Shown one piece after another: positions 1 through 11,632 of a stretch of DNA of 64,000 bases. The stretch's first letter is position 1, and every line of letters begins with the position of its first letter. Origin of the DNA: Limonium bicolor. Its lineage: Eukaryota; Streptophyta; Magnoliopsida; Caryophyllales; Plumbaginaceae. The DNA lies in contig CM041777.1 of assembly GCA_023374045.1 (NCBI GenBank), forward strand, positions 480,415,594 through 480,479,593, in the 5' to 3' direction. The notes below the pieces were generated by a model. The model did no database searches. It had not been told where the DNA came from and worked only from the letters and a program-made list of their open reading frames with translations. Both the position numbers and the translations under genes were made by a program.

Positions 1-1199
1 ACAAAGACAAGTATAATTAATACACTAACCCTTAGATTTATGCTAGTTCATTGAAGTGTTTAAAATACAAATTCTAGGGTTTACCTTTGGAGATTTTTGA
101 GAGGGGTTCTCACCCTTGAATCAAGAAGAGGATTACTCCACCATTGGAGGCTTGAAACAAGCTCCAAAACAAGAGAAAGACAAGGTAAGAGAGAGAGGCA
201 AAATCGGCCACACTTAAGAGATGGAGGGGAGTGAGGTCTTTCATGGAGATTTTTACCTTGTTTGAATGAGGAGGCTCCAAGCTTCTTAATGGTGTGCTTT
301 TCTCTTCAAATGGGGAAAACCCATGGAGATGAAGTTGCTCATTTTCAGATTTTGAAAAGATAGAAATGTGGAGCTTGAAGAGGGGAGTTCAAATATGTAT
401 TTTATTTTACATTTGAAGCTCAAATGGAGCTAGAGCATGGAGAGAAAGAAGGGAAGCCATGGAAGGTGTTGAAGCTCCTCAAAAATCGCCAGCCCCCATG
501 GAGAAGAGAGAGAAATCGGTGGGGGAAGGAGAAGGGTAGGAGAGAGATGAGAGAATGAGAGGAAAGAGGGTATGTGAGTGCTTTTGTACTTTGTTACTTT
601 TTGTTTTTGTCCCTTAATTAATTAGCTAGTATGTGAGTGTGTGTGAGGCTCTTGACTTATTTAAAAACCGGCCCCCTACTGGTATACTAGCTGGAGCATT
701 TTTCGTCCTTTACAGAAAACGCTCGTTATTCTACCCGGTTTTGGTACTATTCACTAACCGGGCCCGTTTTTCGGAATTTTCTCGTTTCTTTATTTTTATT
801 GGATATTAATCTTCCATTAATGCTTGATTTTTGTTATTAAATGATTTATAATTTTTACGGGTTCGTTTGACCACTTAAAGTCACGTTTTCGGGTTTTCTC
901 GAAAAACGTGCGCTAAAGCTCTATTAGCGTTTTAATACATTATTTGGTTCCGTTTTCTTCGGGAGTTGTTCCCATATATTATTTCAGTCTTATTAAGACC
1001 TAAGAATCCACATAATACGCTAACCGAGGTCCCATACCTCCTATGGTTATTTAACGCCCATTTAGCGTTTTTCGCTTTTTAAGCGTTTCTTTATCTCTCT
1101 TGGATTTATTTTCCTCCCCAAAATTACTTAGGCACTATTAGGCCCTTAAATACCATATTAAAATAATCTAATCACCATATTTAAGTTCGGGGTATTTCA
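1..1199 (-). mobile_element. Partial LTR, antisense (5' end of an LTR at 1199)
   Basis: Read on the minus strand, this segment begins TGAAATACCCC at 1199, the same terminal signature as the LTR of element C (TGAAATACCCC at 11633) and close to A and B (TGAAACACCCC). It continues leftwards out of the window. No purine tract precedes the start (minus strand), so this is the outer end of a 5' or solo LTR rather than a 3' LTR; the possible 5-bp target copy is TTGTC at 1200-1204. No coding sequence was recognised. Family assignment rests on the terminal motif only. Confidence 0.5.
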
Positions 1200-1440
1200 T
1201 TGTCCTTGTTTGTGTCCACACATATATGGGCGGACATGTTGTCCTTTTTGTGTCCTTGTTTGTGTCCACACATATATGGGCGGACACATTTGTGAATGTA
1301 AATGCGCGCGTCTTGTGTCCAGCCTATGTCCTTGTTTGTGTCCAGCCATTTATGGCCGGACAGAAAGTTGGTTTGCGCTCCGTTAATATGTCCTTGTTTG
1401 TGTCCTTGTTTGTGTCCAGCCATATATGGTCGGACGCAAA
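1200..1440. repeat. Minisatellite of about 62 bp, four degenerate units, palindromic core
   Basis: The phrase GTCCTTGTTTGTGTCC followed by a roughly 20-bp palindrome ending CGGAC recurs near 1202, 1252, 1328 and 1390. Within each unit GTCC...GGAC can pair. Two units contain perfect CArG-box matches, CCATTTATGG (1346-1355) and CCATATATGG (1420-1429). The open frames over this stretch exist because the repeat lacks stops; they show no domain and are not called as genes. Confidence 0.6.
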
Positions 1441-1964
1441 CAAGGACGCAAAGGTGGACGTGTATATTTCCTTTGCAAAATTTGATAGGCTCCAGATTCT
1501 TCGTCTGAGCTCCGTTTTCGATCCGTTTACGCCTACGTGTTCGTCTCTTCGTCTATTTTGCTCCTAGCTTGGTTTTCCTCATGTTTAACCAATAAATCTG
1601 TAAGATAACCAATAAAACATAAACTAGAGGAAAACTAACCAAAGTGGAGAAATGAGCAAGAAAAGTGCTAATATAATACATGAAATATACCTCTAAATCA
1701 TTCTCATTTAGACACTTATCACTAACTCGAGTTAACAATACCACTCAACGACCCAAATAAATAATAAGACCTCGATAGGAATAACAATGGATTAAGCACC
1801 ATGAGTTGGTGGAACCCGAAAGGAGAAGCTAAACAACTTCAGATAAGAAGAAACACCCAAGGAATAATGAAGAGCGAGTAACAGAAAGGATTAAGGTCTG
1901 AATAAATAAATTAAATTAAACGCAATTATAATAGCAAAAAAAATAAATATATATGGATGTATAG
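1441..1964. other. Unassigned AT-rich stretch
   Basis: No domain, RNA gene or clear repeat was seen. It lies between the minisatellite and the part of element A that matches element B, so it may be more of A's interior or older flanking DNA. Confidence 0.4.
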
Positions 1965-4161
1965 AATTGGACTTTAGAGATGGTCCATTCAAGGAATTAA
2001 AATTTGTAATATGAAGTCAGATCGAAGTGGGCCTAAACGGTCAAATAAGATGAAATCATCCAAAGTGACTAGGCACTCCAACGAGGAATAGTTCCAACTC
2101 AATCGAATATTTATGAATAGTCGGGTATTGAAATTTAGAAATTCTAAGAAGATTAATGGACTTAATTGAGGAATAAATCAATGGGTCAGATAATGAAAGC
2201 ATCACTGGGTAGATTCAGTATTAATTTGTAAGTGTGGAGGAAAATAGTAACAATATAAGAACTTGAAAGTATACAATGTTATATCCAGTTGGCTAATACT
2301 AGAATTTAAACATTTTGAGACTACGTATATAAGTAAATGAACGAATATATATATACATACACACCTGGAGGTATATACAGATAGAGAATTTAAACAATGA
2401 ATCTAAAGGCTTAGATTTCGACACTAATCCATGAATCGATTACAAGATGACTAAAAACAAGTGGGATAAGAGTTCGAATTTGACTAATTGATTGGTTGTT
2501 TAAATCGGACATGCAAGTTGAACTTGACCTGGCCAGTCCGAGACACTGCGCACAATTGGGGTGGCATGGGGGTTGTTGGTAAACCCCACACTTACGCTGA
2601 TCACTCAGTGTTGGATGATTCTCGAAACCCCCTACAAGTGGAACATAACTACAATAGGTTCAAATTGTATGAATTTGGTTTGGTAAAGTGCGAGGAAAGC
2701 GTTGTTGCTACTAGATAATAAAATCACATAAAATACATGGATATATGGTTCGAAACCTAGAAAGTAAACACATACAAAGATGTAAAGACTTGAAATTATA
2801 TGAAGAATGGTGTGATGTTACTACATAAACCAAATGCAAGACACTGGAATTTACGACTAAGCAGAGCTAATCGACAAGCTGCTGCTTGATACAATCATAA
2901 GAACAATGATGATGATAAGGAAACTAAATATCCTATGTTAAACAATTTACAATCATAGAGACTTCTAACATATACAATTCGGCAACTCTTAGACTTAAAC
3001 TAAAGGAGGTCAAAAAGCAGTGGCAAGGCCATAATTGGGCTGGAAAATAAAGGTTACTTAAAGACGAAGAAAAGTCTAATATGGCTGTAAACTAGCTAAC
3101 TACATATAATTATGATCGGTAATATCAACCAAACATGTTGTCATAACAACGACACGCTTGGAACATTGAAAAACCACCAGGCACTAAACCATTACTACAA
3201 AGCATATATGAATATAAACCTAAAGGGCAGCTAGGAAGAATAACTCAGACGCTTAAAAGCACACAAAAAGAATGGATTTCCGACCACCAAAGAAAATGGA
3301 TAGACAGATTACAAGCCACCAAAATCGTACATAAATTCAAATGCCCCACGGCAGTCAAGAGGCCTTTATTCCTAAAAGGATAAGGATACAATTAAGCCAT
3401 GCACCACCTTGGAAGGCATAGTGAGGGAAAACTAAACCTGAAGGAAATCAGAGTCGCACAGCAGAAGCTGGTGGACCGTATCTCACATTTCCCAGATGAA
3501 TAAAAGTGACCTATCGGCCAATACCTTAACCTTAGAGAGGCTAAACCTGAATCCGTAATAGATTGGTATGGAAACCGATAAGAATCGTTGAGACAGAAAC
3601 TACCCTTTAACATGGTCAAGGAATTTGATAGGATCATAAGGTGAGCTAATAGCGTAGAAACTAGAATGCCCCATGAGAAGTAAACATCTTGAACCGAGGT
3701 TCAAGGATGATAGAAAAGGGATTACGTGGACGTAATCCATTTTTAAGGGGGGTAGGTGCGTTGCGTTTTACTGGGTTATTACCCATTTGTGGTGTTGTTT
3801 TGGATGCTATGTGTGTGAACTGTGTGTGGATCGGTTTGAATGCATGGTATTCATGAATGAATGACTTGTTCATCTGGTTGCTATGAGTGCAGTACATAAA
3901 TATTATTGGTACATTGCAGTATTATTGAGCCACAAATGTGGCGTGGTGCTTATAAAGCACAAATGGTGAAATAGAACTATGGAACTTACGGGACATTATC
4001 CCTTGGTTAGAGAGAACGTATTCAGGACTTAACCTTTGCACTGTGTGTGTTCCTACAGCCACACGTTGGTTGTGTGTATGAGATTGTTATGTGTGAGTAT
4101 GTATGCTCGGTTATGAATGAATGTGGTGTGCCTCTATGAAAACTTGGGTGAAGCCACTAAG

Positions 4162-4269
4162 GTGGCATAGTGCGTATAAGCATTGAGAATTATAATAGTG
4201 GCATAGTGCGTATAAGCACTGAGAATTATAATAGTGGCATAGTGCGTATAAGCACTGAGAATTATAATA
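4162..4269. repeat. Three perfect-register 36-bp tandem units
   Basis: Units at 4162-4197, 4198-4233 and 4234-4269 begin GTGGCATAGTGCGTATAAGC and differ at a single C/T site. Element B has only one related copy (near 44490), so the array expanded in A or shrank in B. Confidence 0.9.
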
Positions 4270-4348
4270 TACGGGACTTGATCCCTAGGAGTAACAGGAA
4301 TGGAAAACACTAGTTAAGGAAGTAAGACTTCGGGACGAAGTCTCTTTT

Positions 4349-4361
4349 AAGGGGGGTAGGT
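4349..4361 (+). promoter_or_regulatory. Polypurine tract of element A
   Basis: AAGGGGGGTAGG followed by T abuts the LTR start TGAAACACCCC at 4362. Elements B (44749-44759) and C (11609-11632) have the same arrangement. This is the expected plus-strand DNA primer. Confidence 0.85.
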
Positions 4362-6679
4362 TGAAACACCCCTACTAACTAAAACGCATGAAATCATGAC
4401 TATGGGTGGTATGTTTAATAAATCGGTCACACTAATACAATTTTCCTATAGTTATCCCCCTCGATACTAAGGGATATACGTATGGTTGAAAAAAAAGAAA
4501 GAGATGCATGTGATACTGATGAATAGTGTACAAACTTATAATTCATGAAACATGTAATGACGTTAACTTGTGAGCACGGGTACTATAGCCGTCCAAATTA
4601 ATGTTGAGCAAGTTAGACATGGCATTGACAAACACCATACTTAAGACGATAAGTTAAACCACACAACAAGTATAACCAACAAGTTATATAAGAATAATAT
4701 GTCCGAAAATATGTTGTGTAACCAACATGTTATATAATAACATGTCCAAAAAAATATAGTGCTGAAAACCTGCTTGGACAACACTTTCCTTCAGATCCTT
4801 TTTATTTCCCCCTCAATTTTGATATTGAGCTGCACATACTAGACTACTAAAGTAACCCACGACTTAGCCATTTGTTAGTTATCCAAATGCTGCTGAATTC
4901 GAATAGTAACACAAGAAATGAACTCAAACCCACCCATATGGAGTTCGAAAATCCTGCAAACCCACTAATATACATTTCATTACCTGCTCAGCCTTTGATT
5001 AATTCCTAAGCCTTGTACTATACCGATGGTGAGCATCTAAATCTCTATAGCCTTTCCATCTTTCTATGCAACTACTTTCACAGATTCTCAAACCATTGTC
5101 TCCTTCCCTGCCCTCGTGTGTGTGAACCCCGAGTTCTAAGCCGGTTCCAACTGCTTCCCGATGAGCACAAGACCAGCGCAGGACCTTGGATTTCCCTAAG
5201 TGCTGGCGCATGTTTCCTTCCCCCGATGTGCTCCCGAACCCTCAGGTGTTCTTGGTCGAAGTCGTGCATTTAGTAAACCAGTAAATCCCTTCAACTTCTC
5301 GGACATGCAACCCGATTCTTGCATGCCCAGAAAGTCCTCAATTCTCCCTGTCCATTAGCTCAAGCGACTGTCTTGCTACTGAGAAAGAACTGGGTTAAGC
5401 GACACAAAATACAAGAGTTTCTGGAAACCTTCGAAGCTAAGAACCCTCTCAAGCTCTTAAGGGTGAGGTGAAGTAACCGGTAATGTAGGATATTTGATTT
5501 CCCTCACATTCTCCACCTGTTTTATCCAAAAATCTGGTTATGTGACTCCTTTTCCTTCCTTCCTTTGACGCATGCAACCCCCTGGGAATGTTCCTTGAAC
5601 GGTGCCGGGATTTCCACAAGTACCCAATCCATTCTTCCTCAAGCTCCGGCACAAGGTAAATACTCCAGGTCCACTTTTGCTTCGATTCATTTCTGGTTGT
5701 CTTCCCCGCTGTTTGACTCAGTCCTAATGGGACCTTACACCAGTCCTCCATGGTTACTCCAACTCAAACCTCACTCTGGTTCCTTGTTGCATGTCTGATT
5801 CGTGGCGCTCCACTCCAAAAAAAAAAGAGAAACCTAACGAGCCTCTCCTTATGTTCAATCTTGGCTCAAGTTCTGGAAAAACGGGAGCCAATCAACTCAA
5901 AAGAGGCAAGGTAAAGATCGCGGCAGTTTTCTTGTCTGTTCTCTTTACTCCCTCACCTTCTCTGTATGTTGTTTGTTGCAACACCCGAGTGTGTTCTCTG
6001 TTTCGGGTGCCTGAGAAACTGAGTACTGATTTTCTCTTCTTATCTAACCATTGCATGTGAGAATTCCTCTGATAAACCGCCTCAAGGTTTTGCCATGCAT
6101 CACCCAGAAACTAATTCCAAACTGCCTTGCAATCGGATTCAAGGTAAGACAATAATCTGACTTACCCCGTGTATTATGTTTCTGTTTTAGCACCACTAAA
6201 GACTTTCTAACCCGGAACCTTTCTCTTGTGCATGATCGGTTACCAAGCCAAAGGCCTGAATCAGAATCGCCAACCAAAAACTGAAAAGTAATACCCAAGA
6301 GAGATCACCCCTTTCATAAGGTAAAGTTCTACCGAAATTATAATAAGTTTAATACTATGGTCTGATTTTCAAAAACACACCAGAATCTGATCACACTTAT
6401 CTGGTTGTGTCTAGTGTCGGAGTGAACCAAGCGGAGCCCAGGAACAACCCAAGAAAAACAACCCCAAAAACCCCAAGGTTGTAACTCAACTAGTACCTAA
6501 AATTATATCTGGTATTGTGTCCAGTTCTGCTCGAGATTATTGAGTTAATCTACTAACAATTAGCTTAATAAAAAAAATGCTTACTGCTGTGTGGTTAATA
6601 TACTGGCGAAAATGGTGGTTTAAACACCAAGTCTTAATAAGTTAAAAGTTGTGCTTTAGAGTTACCGGAAACTGGGGGA

Positions 6680-8690
6680 TAAGAAGCAGTATTAAGACTA
6701 CTAACTAAGTAGCTAAGCCATGTGGAAGGAAATGGAAAATCAAATCTGTAAGTATTGAGAACAGGGGGAAGAGAAGTGTACAGAGTACAATTTTCAAAAT
6801 ATAGGAGGTATCTGTTCTGCAACATTGCAGTTTCTTTGTAAAGGGTCTCCAGAGGGCAGTCCTTGTTGTTTTGGGTCTGTGTTGAACCTAAAACCATGAT
6901 ATAACACATAACTAAGTAACTCAATAAGCTGGGAAAACTAGGAGATAGATTGGATGACAGAAACAAAGCAACAGAAATGAAAGGTGGAATAACACATCTC
7001 AGATTTTTGTTTCAGAGTTTCAGTTTGTTTCAGTTTCTGGAATTTCCTTGCTTCAGTATAAAGATGATTCTGTAAGATTCACAAGTTGGTTGAGATTTAA
7101 GATTGTAATAGAACACTTAATCACGTGAGTAAATGAGGGGGAGAATCTAGAAAATCAAATCAGAAAAACAAACTAAAAGGATAGAAGAGGATGTAGCAAT
7201 TCTTATGTTTCGGTTTCAGTGTTATCGGCTCCTGTATTAAGGGGGTTCCAGTAGGAAATATCAGTAACCTCAACGAAGTAGTTTTGGGTTGCTGGGGTGG
7301 TTCGAACCATATTAAAACACATAACAAGAGGCTAAACAATTTGGGAGAAGTGAAAGAGAAGAAAGAAGTAGAAGAATACAAGAGTAAACTTTAGTTCTGA
7401 ATCTCTTGTTTCAGTATAAATATGTTTCAGCAGGAATAACAGTGTTTTGGGGTCTGTTATGAGATTAAGACCTTGACTAAACACTAAACTAGTTAGCTAG
7501 ACGATCTAGGGGGGACAGTTAACGTAATAAAACAGAAGGTAATGAATCGGTTCCATTTTTGTTTCGGTTGGGTCAGTTCCAGTTTCAGCAACTTCATGTT
7601 TTCAGTATGGGTGATTTCAGGTGCATAGATTGTGGCATTATGGGTCTGTGTTGAGTTTGTAAACCTGATAATACACTTAGCTAGGGGGTAATCAAATTGT
7701 GGGAAGATTCAAAGACAGTTTCGTGAATATACAGAAGGGAACCATAGACAAGAAAGTATCAGTTTCCTGAAAATCTTTGTTTCTGTATAAGGAAATTTTG
7801 GGAGAGTTATCAGTATGGGTTGGGTTGGTCTTGAGGCTAAAACGGTATTAGGACATTTAACTAGGTAGCTAGACCATGTGGGAGGAATTGGAAGTCAAGT
7901 TGTGAACAAAGAAAGGAGATAGGAAGGTTAAACCAGTTTCAGGTTTTCGATTTTTCTGCAACATTACAGTTTCCGTATAATGAATTGTCAGTGGCATTTT
8001 AAAATGTTGTTGTGGGTTTATTTTGAGTATAAAATCATATTAAGACCCTTAACTAAGAAGCTAAATAATTTGGGGAAGTAAGTAGTCAGGTTAGTGACAA
8101 GAGGAAAGAGAAACAAAGGGGGGATGTATCAGTTTCATACTTTAGTTTACAGTTTTTGGTTTCAGATACATATAACTGAAATACAAGTGGTAAAAGAGTG
8201 TTGTGCTAGCTTGTTATCGAACCTAAAACCTAGGTAATGCACCTACTTAAATCTGTAAAAGCTTTGGGTGGAATTAGAAAACTATAAAGCAATCCAAGGC
8301 ATCGAAAAGAGAAGCTCAATGGAAGTATGTTCAGGGTGCTGAAACTTACGTTTCAGCATGGCTGGGTTCAGAGGTTGTGAGTGAGTGATGTTGGTTTAAT
8401 AATGAACCCAAAACATTTCTAATACATCTAGCTAATTTGGTAAAACACTTTGGAAGAGTTGGACATCAGTTTGGGGACTTAAACATGGAGTAAACTGGAG
8501 ATGTGTGCAGTTGGTGTTTTTAGTTTCTGTTGTGCTTGCGGTTCGGTATAAATGGGTATCTAGGTGGGTGGTGGTGCTGTAATGGGAACTGGTTATGAAT
8601 ATAAAACCCGGCTAAGATGCCTAGTTAGAAGGAGTACAGTTTGGGCAGATTGGAAATAAAATTTTGATGAACTAAGAATGAGAAATTACC
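6680..8690. repeat. Degenerate tandem array, about 190-bp period, about ten units, inside LTR A
   Basis: Each unit carries an anchor of the type (CCTA)AAAC...TTAATACACTTAACTAAG.AGCTAAA....TTGGG and a stretch of CAGTTTCAG words. Anchors fall near 6687, 6880, 7089, 7295, 7460, 7655, 7833, 8023, 8212, 8400 and 8592, so spacing is mostly 180-195 bp. The same array lies in both LTRs of element B. Units are strongly diverged, so the array is old. Confidence 0.75.
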
Positions 8691-9686
8691 TAATTAATGA
8701 GCATAGAAGTTGAGCAGTATTCCTTAGTAGTAAGGTGTCAAACCGTAACCAATAGGGTTGGCCTATGAAGGATTAATAAAATAAGGTCTAGAATTATAAT
8801 ATGATCTATAAACTGAAATGATGCTTACTCATAGATATTCGAAGGTAACTAGGAATAATCTCAGAGAGTACGAGAGGAGTATTTGGGGCAAGTTGAATTA
8901 CCTTAAATGTTACTGCTTGGATAAAACAATGGACCCAAACCAAATGGATAAGTAGGTCCAACATTGACAACCATAACACTTAAGGCTAGGCCAAACATCG
9001 TGAATTGAACTACGAACAATAACGCATGATCGAACGATCTAACCCGTTCGAATAATCATTACAGGAGTGAGTCCCACGGGCAGCGGGGAACCCTTGTGCA
9101 AGTATCTGTGACAACTATTATAAGGTATGGACATGTGTGGTTCATATGTTGCAATGTTACACGGCTTGTGTGTTGTGTGCCTTGTTTGCCAATGACCTCA
9201 AGACTAAAGTATGAAAACGGATTGTTTGTTTATCTTGCTTATTTGCTTGCGGTGTGCTTGTGTGAAGCATGAAAACGGATTGCTTATTTAAATTGCGGTA
9301 TTGGTTGCTCTATACCTGTTATACCTTACTTACGTGCACACAGTAACTTAGTCACTCCCCGTTTATGTAAAACTACGGGACGAAACATAATGAATAATAC
9401 AAACGAATAAGGAACTACTTATATAAAGGAAAACACCTCTCTAACCATGGAGGACTCCCAAGGACGCCCACTATGGTGTCAAATTATTTATGATAAGTGA
9501 ATGCCCTATTGAGGACTGCTATCGACACCCACAATGGTGTCGAGCTGAACAAAAAGAAAAGACACATAATAAGTAAATATCAACTGGTGGAACATGAGAA
9601 TAACCCGGGAAGACAACATCTCGGGCCGCGCGGTATGGATGAGCGGGAGTGGGTATCTGCATCAGATCCTTCGACCGACTATTTTG

Positions 9687-9820
9687 GAGCGCATCCTGGG
9701 GTCTAGAGATGACCCCTCTGCCTCGACGTATGACGCTGGGACTGGAGGATTAGCGAGCACACCCTGGGGTCTAGAGATGACCCCTCTTTCTCGACATATG
9801 ACGCCGGGAATGGAGGAGTG
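9687..9820. repeat. Two 67-bp tandem units in LTR A
   Basis: Units start at 9687 and 9754 and share CTGGGGTCTAGAGATGACCC. At the corresponding place element B has instead an array of 53-bp units, so this LTR slot holds different satellites in different elements. Just upstream, 9524-9545 holds a short hairpin CGACACC...GGTGTCG. Confidence 0.8.
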
Positions 9821-9849
9821 GCTATGGAGAAAATGTTCTCCAAATTGTG

Positions 9850-10140
9850 GTGATAAGAGAATTCACAAATAATCCTTAGAGAAACAAGGAATGATTAGCA
9901 CCTATATAATAAAGACTCAGGATTTAATCTATATCCCCAGACTCGGTGCCAGAGAATAAAGGAAAACTTGTGTAATGAGACCAAGCAAATAAGAAAAATT
10001 CACAAATGTGATCCTTTAAGAAACAAGGAATGAATAGCACCTACATAATAAAGTCTCGGGATCTAACCTATATCCCCTGACTTGGTTCAGGAGAAGGAAG
10101 GAAAACTTGTGTAATGAGAACAAGAAAACAATACGTAATC
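9850..10140. repeat. Diverged direct duplication of about 145 bp in LTR A
   Basis: The block from AATTCACAAATAATCCTTAG to GAAAACTTGTGTAATGAGA is repeated once with substitutions, with copies near 9859 and 10000. It is absent as a duplication from element B, which has one copy near 20500. Confidence 0.6.
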
Positions 10141-10406
10141 TCTTGAATGATCCCATAGTGAGGATCGACGGTATAATATACCTACGCACCCGTCCTATTA
10201 ATTACTTGATTGTTGTTGCTACATTAGCAGCTTATTGTGCTGGGTGGCGTGTTTGACGTTGCTATGCTACTTGCAAGTTGTGCTTGGTTGTTTGTCGATA
10301 GTGCTATGCTACCTTTAAGTGTGTATATTATTATGATGTGATGTGGTGTGCTTTACTGCTTTATTGCAGCATGTAACCGGACCTAATAATATTCGACCAA
10401 GTAGTC

Positions 10407-10463
10407 GTGTAGCCCGGCAACATACGGGCTACACACGTTCATACTCAGCGTAGTTTGCTGAGT
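10407..10463 (+). promoter_or_regulatory. Two consecutive stem-loops in LTR A
   Basis: The first pairs GTGTAGCCCG (10407-10416) with CGGGCTACAC (10425-10434) around an 8-nt loop. The second pairs ACTCAGC (10443-10449) with GCTGAGT (10457-10463) around a 7-nt loop. Both lie about 0.4 kb before the LTR end, and counterparts with preserved pairing occur in both B LTRs and in C. The role is unknown; an RNA processing, packaging or 3'-end signal is possible. Confidence 0.65.
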
Positions 10464-10867
10464 CCTTTACAACCCATTTTTTTTCAGGTATTGTGCCGGA
10501 CGATAACGGAGCGTAGGCGGGATGGCTACCATGGGGGTAGTCCATCAGGGCATGACTTTTAAGTTTGTAGTAGTATGTGTAATATATGGGTTGTTACTAA
10601 ACCCGAGTTGTAATTCTTAGTTTATGATTTGGTAATTTTGTTATAGACACTCGATATTCGGAATTGTATCTTATGTTGTTTATGAGTTTTGGTTGAGGGC
10701 TGTTTCCAGTCATGCAGACCGTAACTTGGTGTTAGTGATGTGGTCTGTCAACCACGTGGGTGGTTGGCATCTGTAGCACCGGATGGAGATTTGAACCGTT
10801 GCGTAGATAAATCGTGATAGCTTTTGGCGCGTCGTTTATTTGTTGGTCATTATTCGGGGGTGTTACA

Positions 10868-11632
10868 CCATCGGTTAGAATTATCTACTGAGCTCAAGGG
10901 GAATGCACAACGTATTTCACGTATCTTAACAAAAAAAATATGTGCCCTACCCACCTAAAGTCTTATAGCTCGAGAGGCTATCCTTAAAACTAATCATAAG
11001 GTTAAAAAAAATAAAAAAGGTGTGAGTAAAGATTCCTTCACTATTTACCGACTAGTTATACTAGTCTAGGGTACGTGGGCGTACCCCTCTTTTAAGGGGC
11101 GGAGAGCCTACTGCGTTTTAGCATTTTTAGCATAGACGTACACTTTCGTTGTACTGTTGCACTGTGATCTGTAGTATGTTTGACTCTGTGATTACTCTGT
11201 GATTGTATGAACTTTACTTGCTGATGTGTACTACGTTACACTAGCATGAATGGATTATGTGTACTACGTTACACTATATTGAAGTTACTTTGGTACTACG
11301 AGATTATGTGTACTACGTTACACTATATTGAAGTTACCTTGTGAATGCATGCGCTTGTCAATATGTACTATGCTACACTACTATGAATGAACTAAGTGCA
11401 CTACGTTGCACTACATTGAAGTTATTATTGGTGATGACCTTTCATGATCATTACACTATATATTATGGTGAATAAATACTACGAACTTAAAGGTAGTGGA
11501 ACTTGGGACTTGATCCCTAAAATAGAGTTGAGTTGTGGATGCTTAACGGAACTTGTTTCCCCACAACCATTTGAACTTAGAGATGAGACTTCGGGATGAA
11601 GTCCTTTTAAGGTGGGGGGGGGGGGGGTAGAC
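10868..11632 (+). mobile_element. Element C: 3' internal end with tandem repeats and polypurine tract
   Basis: This short segment lies between the end of LTR A and the LTR start of C. It ends with AAGGT followed by 14 G (11614-11627) and TAGAC, a polypurine tract like those of A and B but with an expanded G run. Around 11222-11420 the phrase GTGTACTACGTTACACTA recurs three to four times at about 58-bp spacing. No coding sequence was recognised. The remainder of C's interior must lie left of element A. Confidence 0.7.

Larger units (their letters stand above)
1965..4361 (+). mobile_element. Element A: 3' internal region of a giant-LTR retrotransposon, non-coding
   Basis: This stretch is similar along its length to 42210-44759 inside element B. 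An example is the block starting AGAATTGGACTTTA followed by ATGGTCCATTCAAG in both. It ends with a polypurine tract directly before the LTR. Short frames such as 2488-2718 are not conserved as protein between A and B, and no gag, protease, RT or integrase motif was found. It is therefore interpreted as the interior of a non-autonomous (LARD-type) family. The left boundary of A is not resolved. Confidence 0.7.
4362..10867 (+). mobile_element. Element A, 3' LTR (6.5 kb)
   Basis: It starts TGAAACACCCC after a polypurine tract and ends GGGGTGTTACA at 10867, so it is TG...CA with short inverted ends. Much of it aligns in order with the LTRs of element B: the degenerate array, the GTTACACGGCTTGTGTG block, the stem-loop pair and the final 450 bp. 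The candidate target duplication is CCATC (10868-10872); the left copy is outside the window. No open frame in it shows a recognisable domain. An LTR of 6.5 kb is unusually long. Confidence 0.85.

Noticed and set aside
1226..1567. 113-codon frame and overlapping frames
   Set aside because: They arise from the stop-poor GTCCTTGTTTGTGTCC minisatellite and repeat the same words on both strands.
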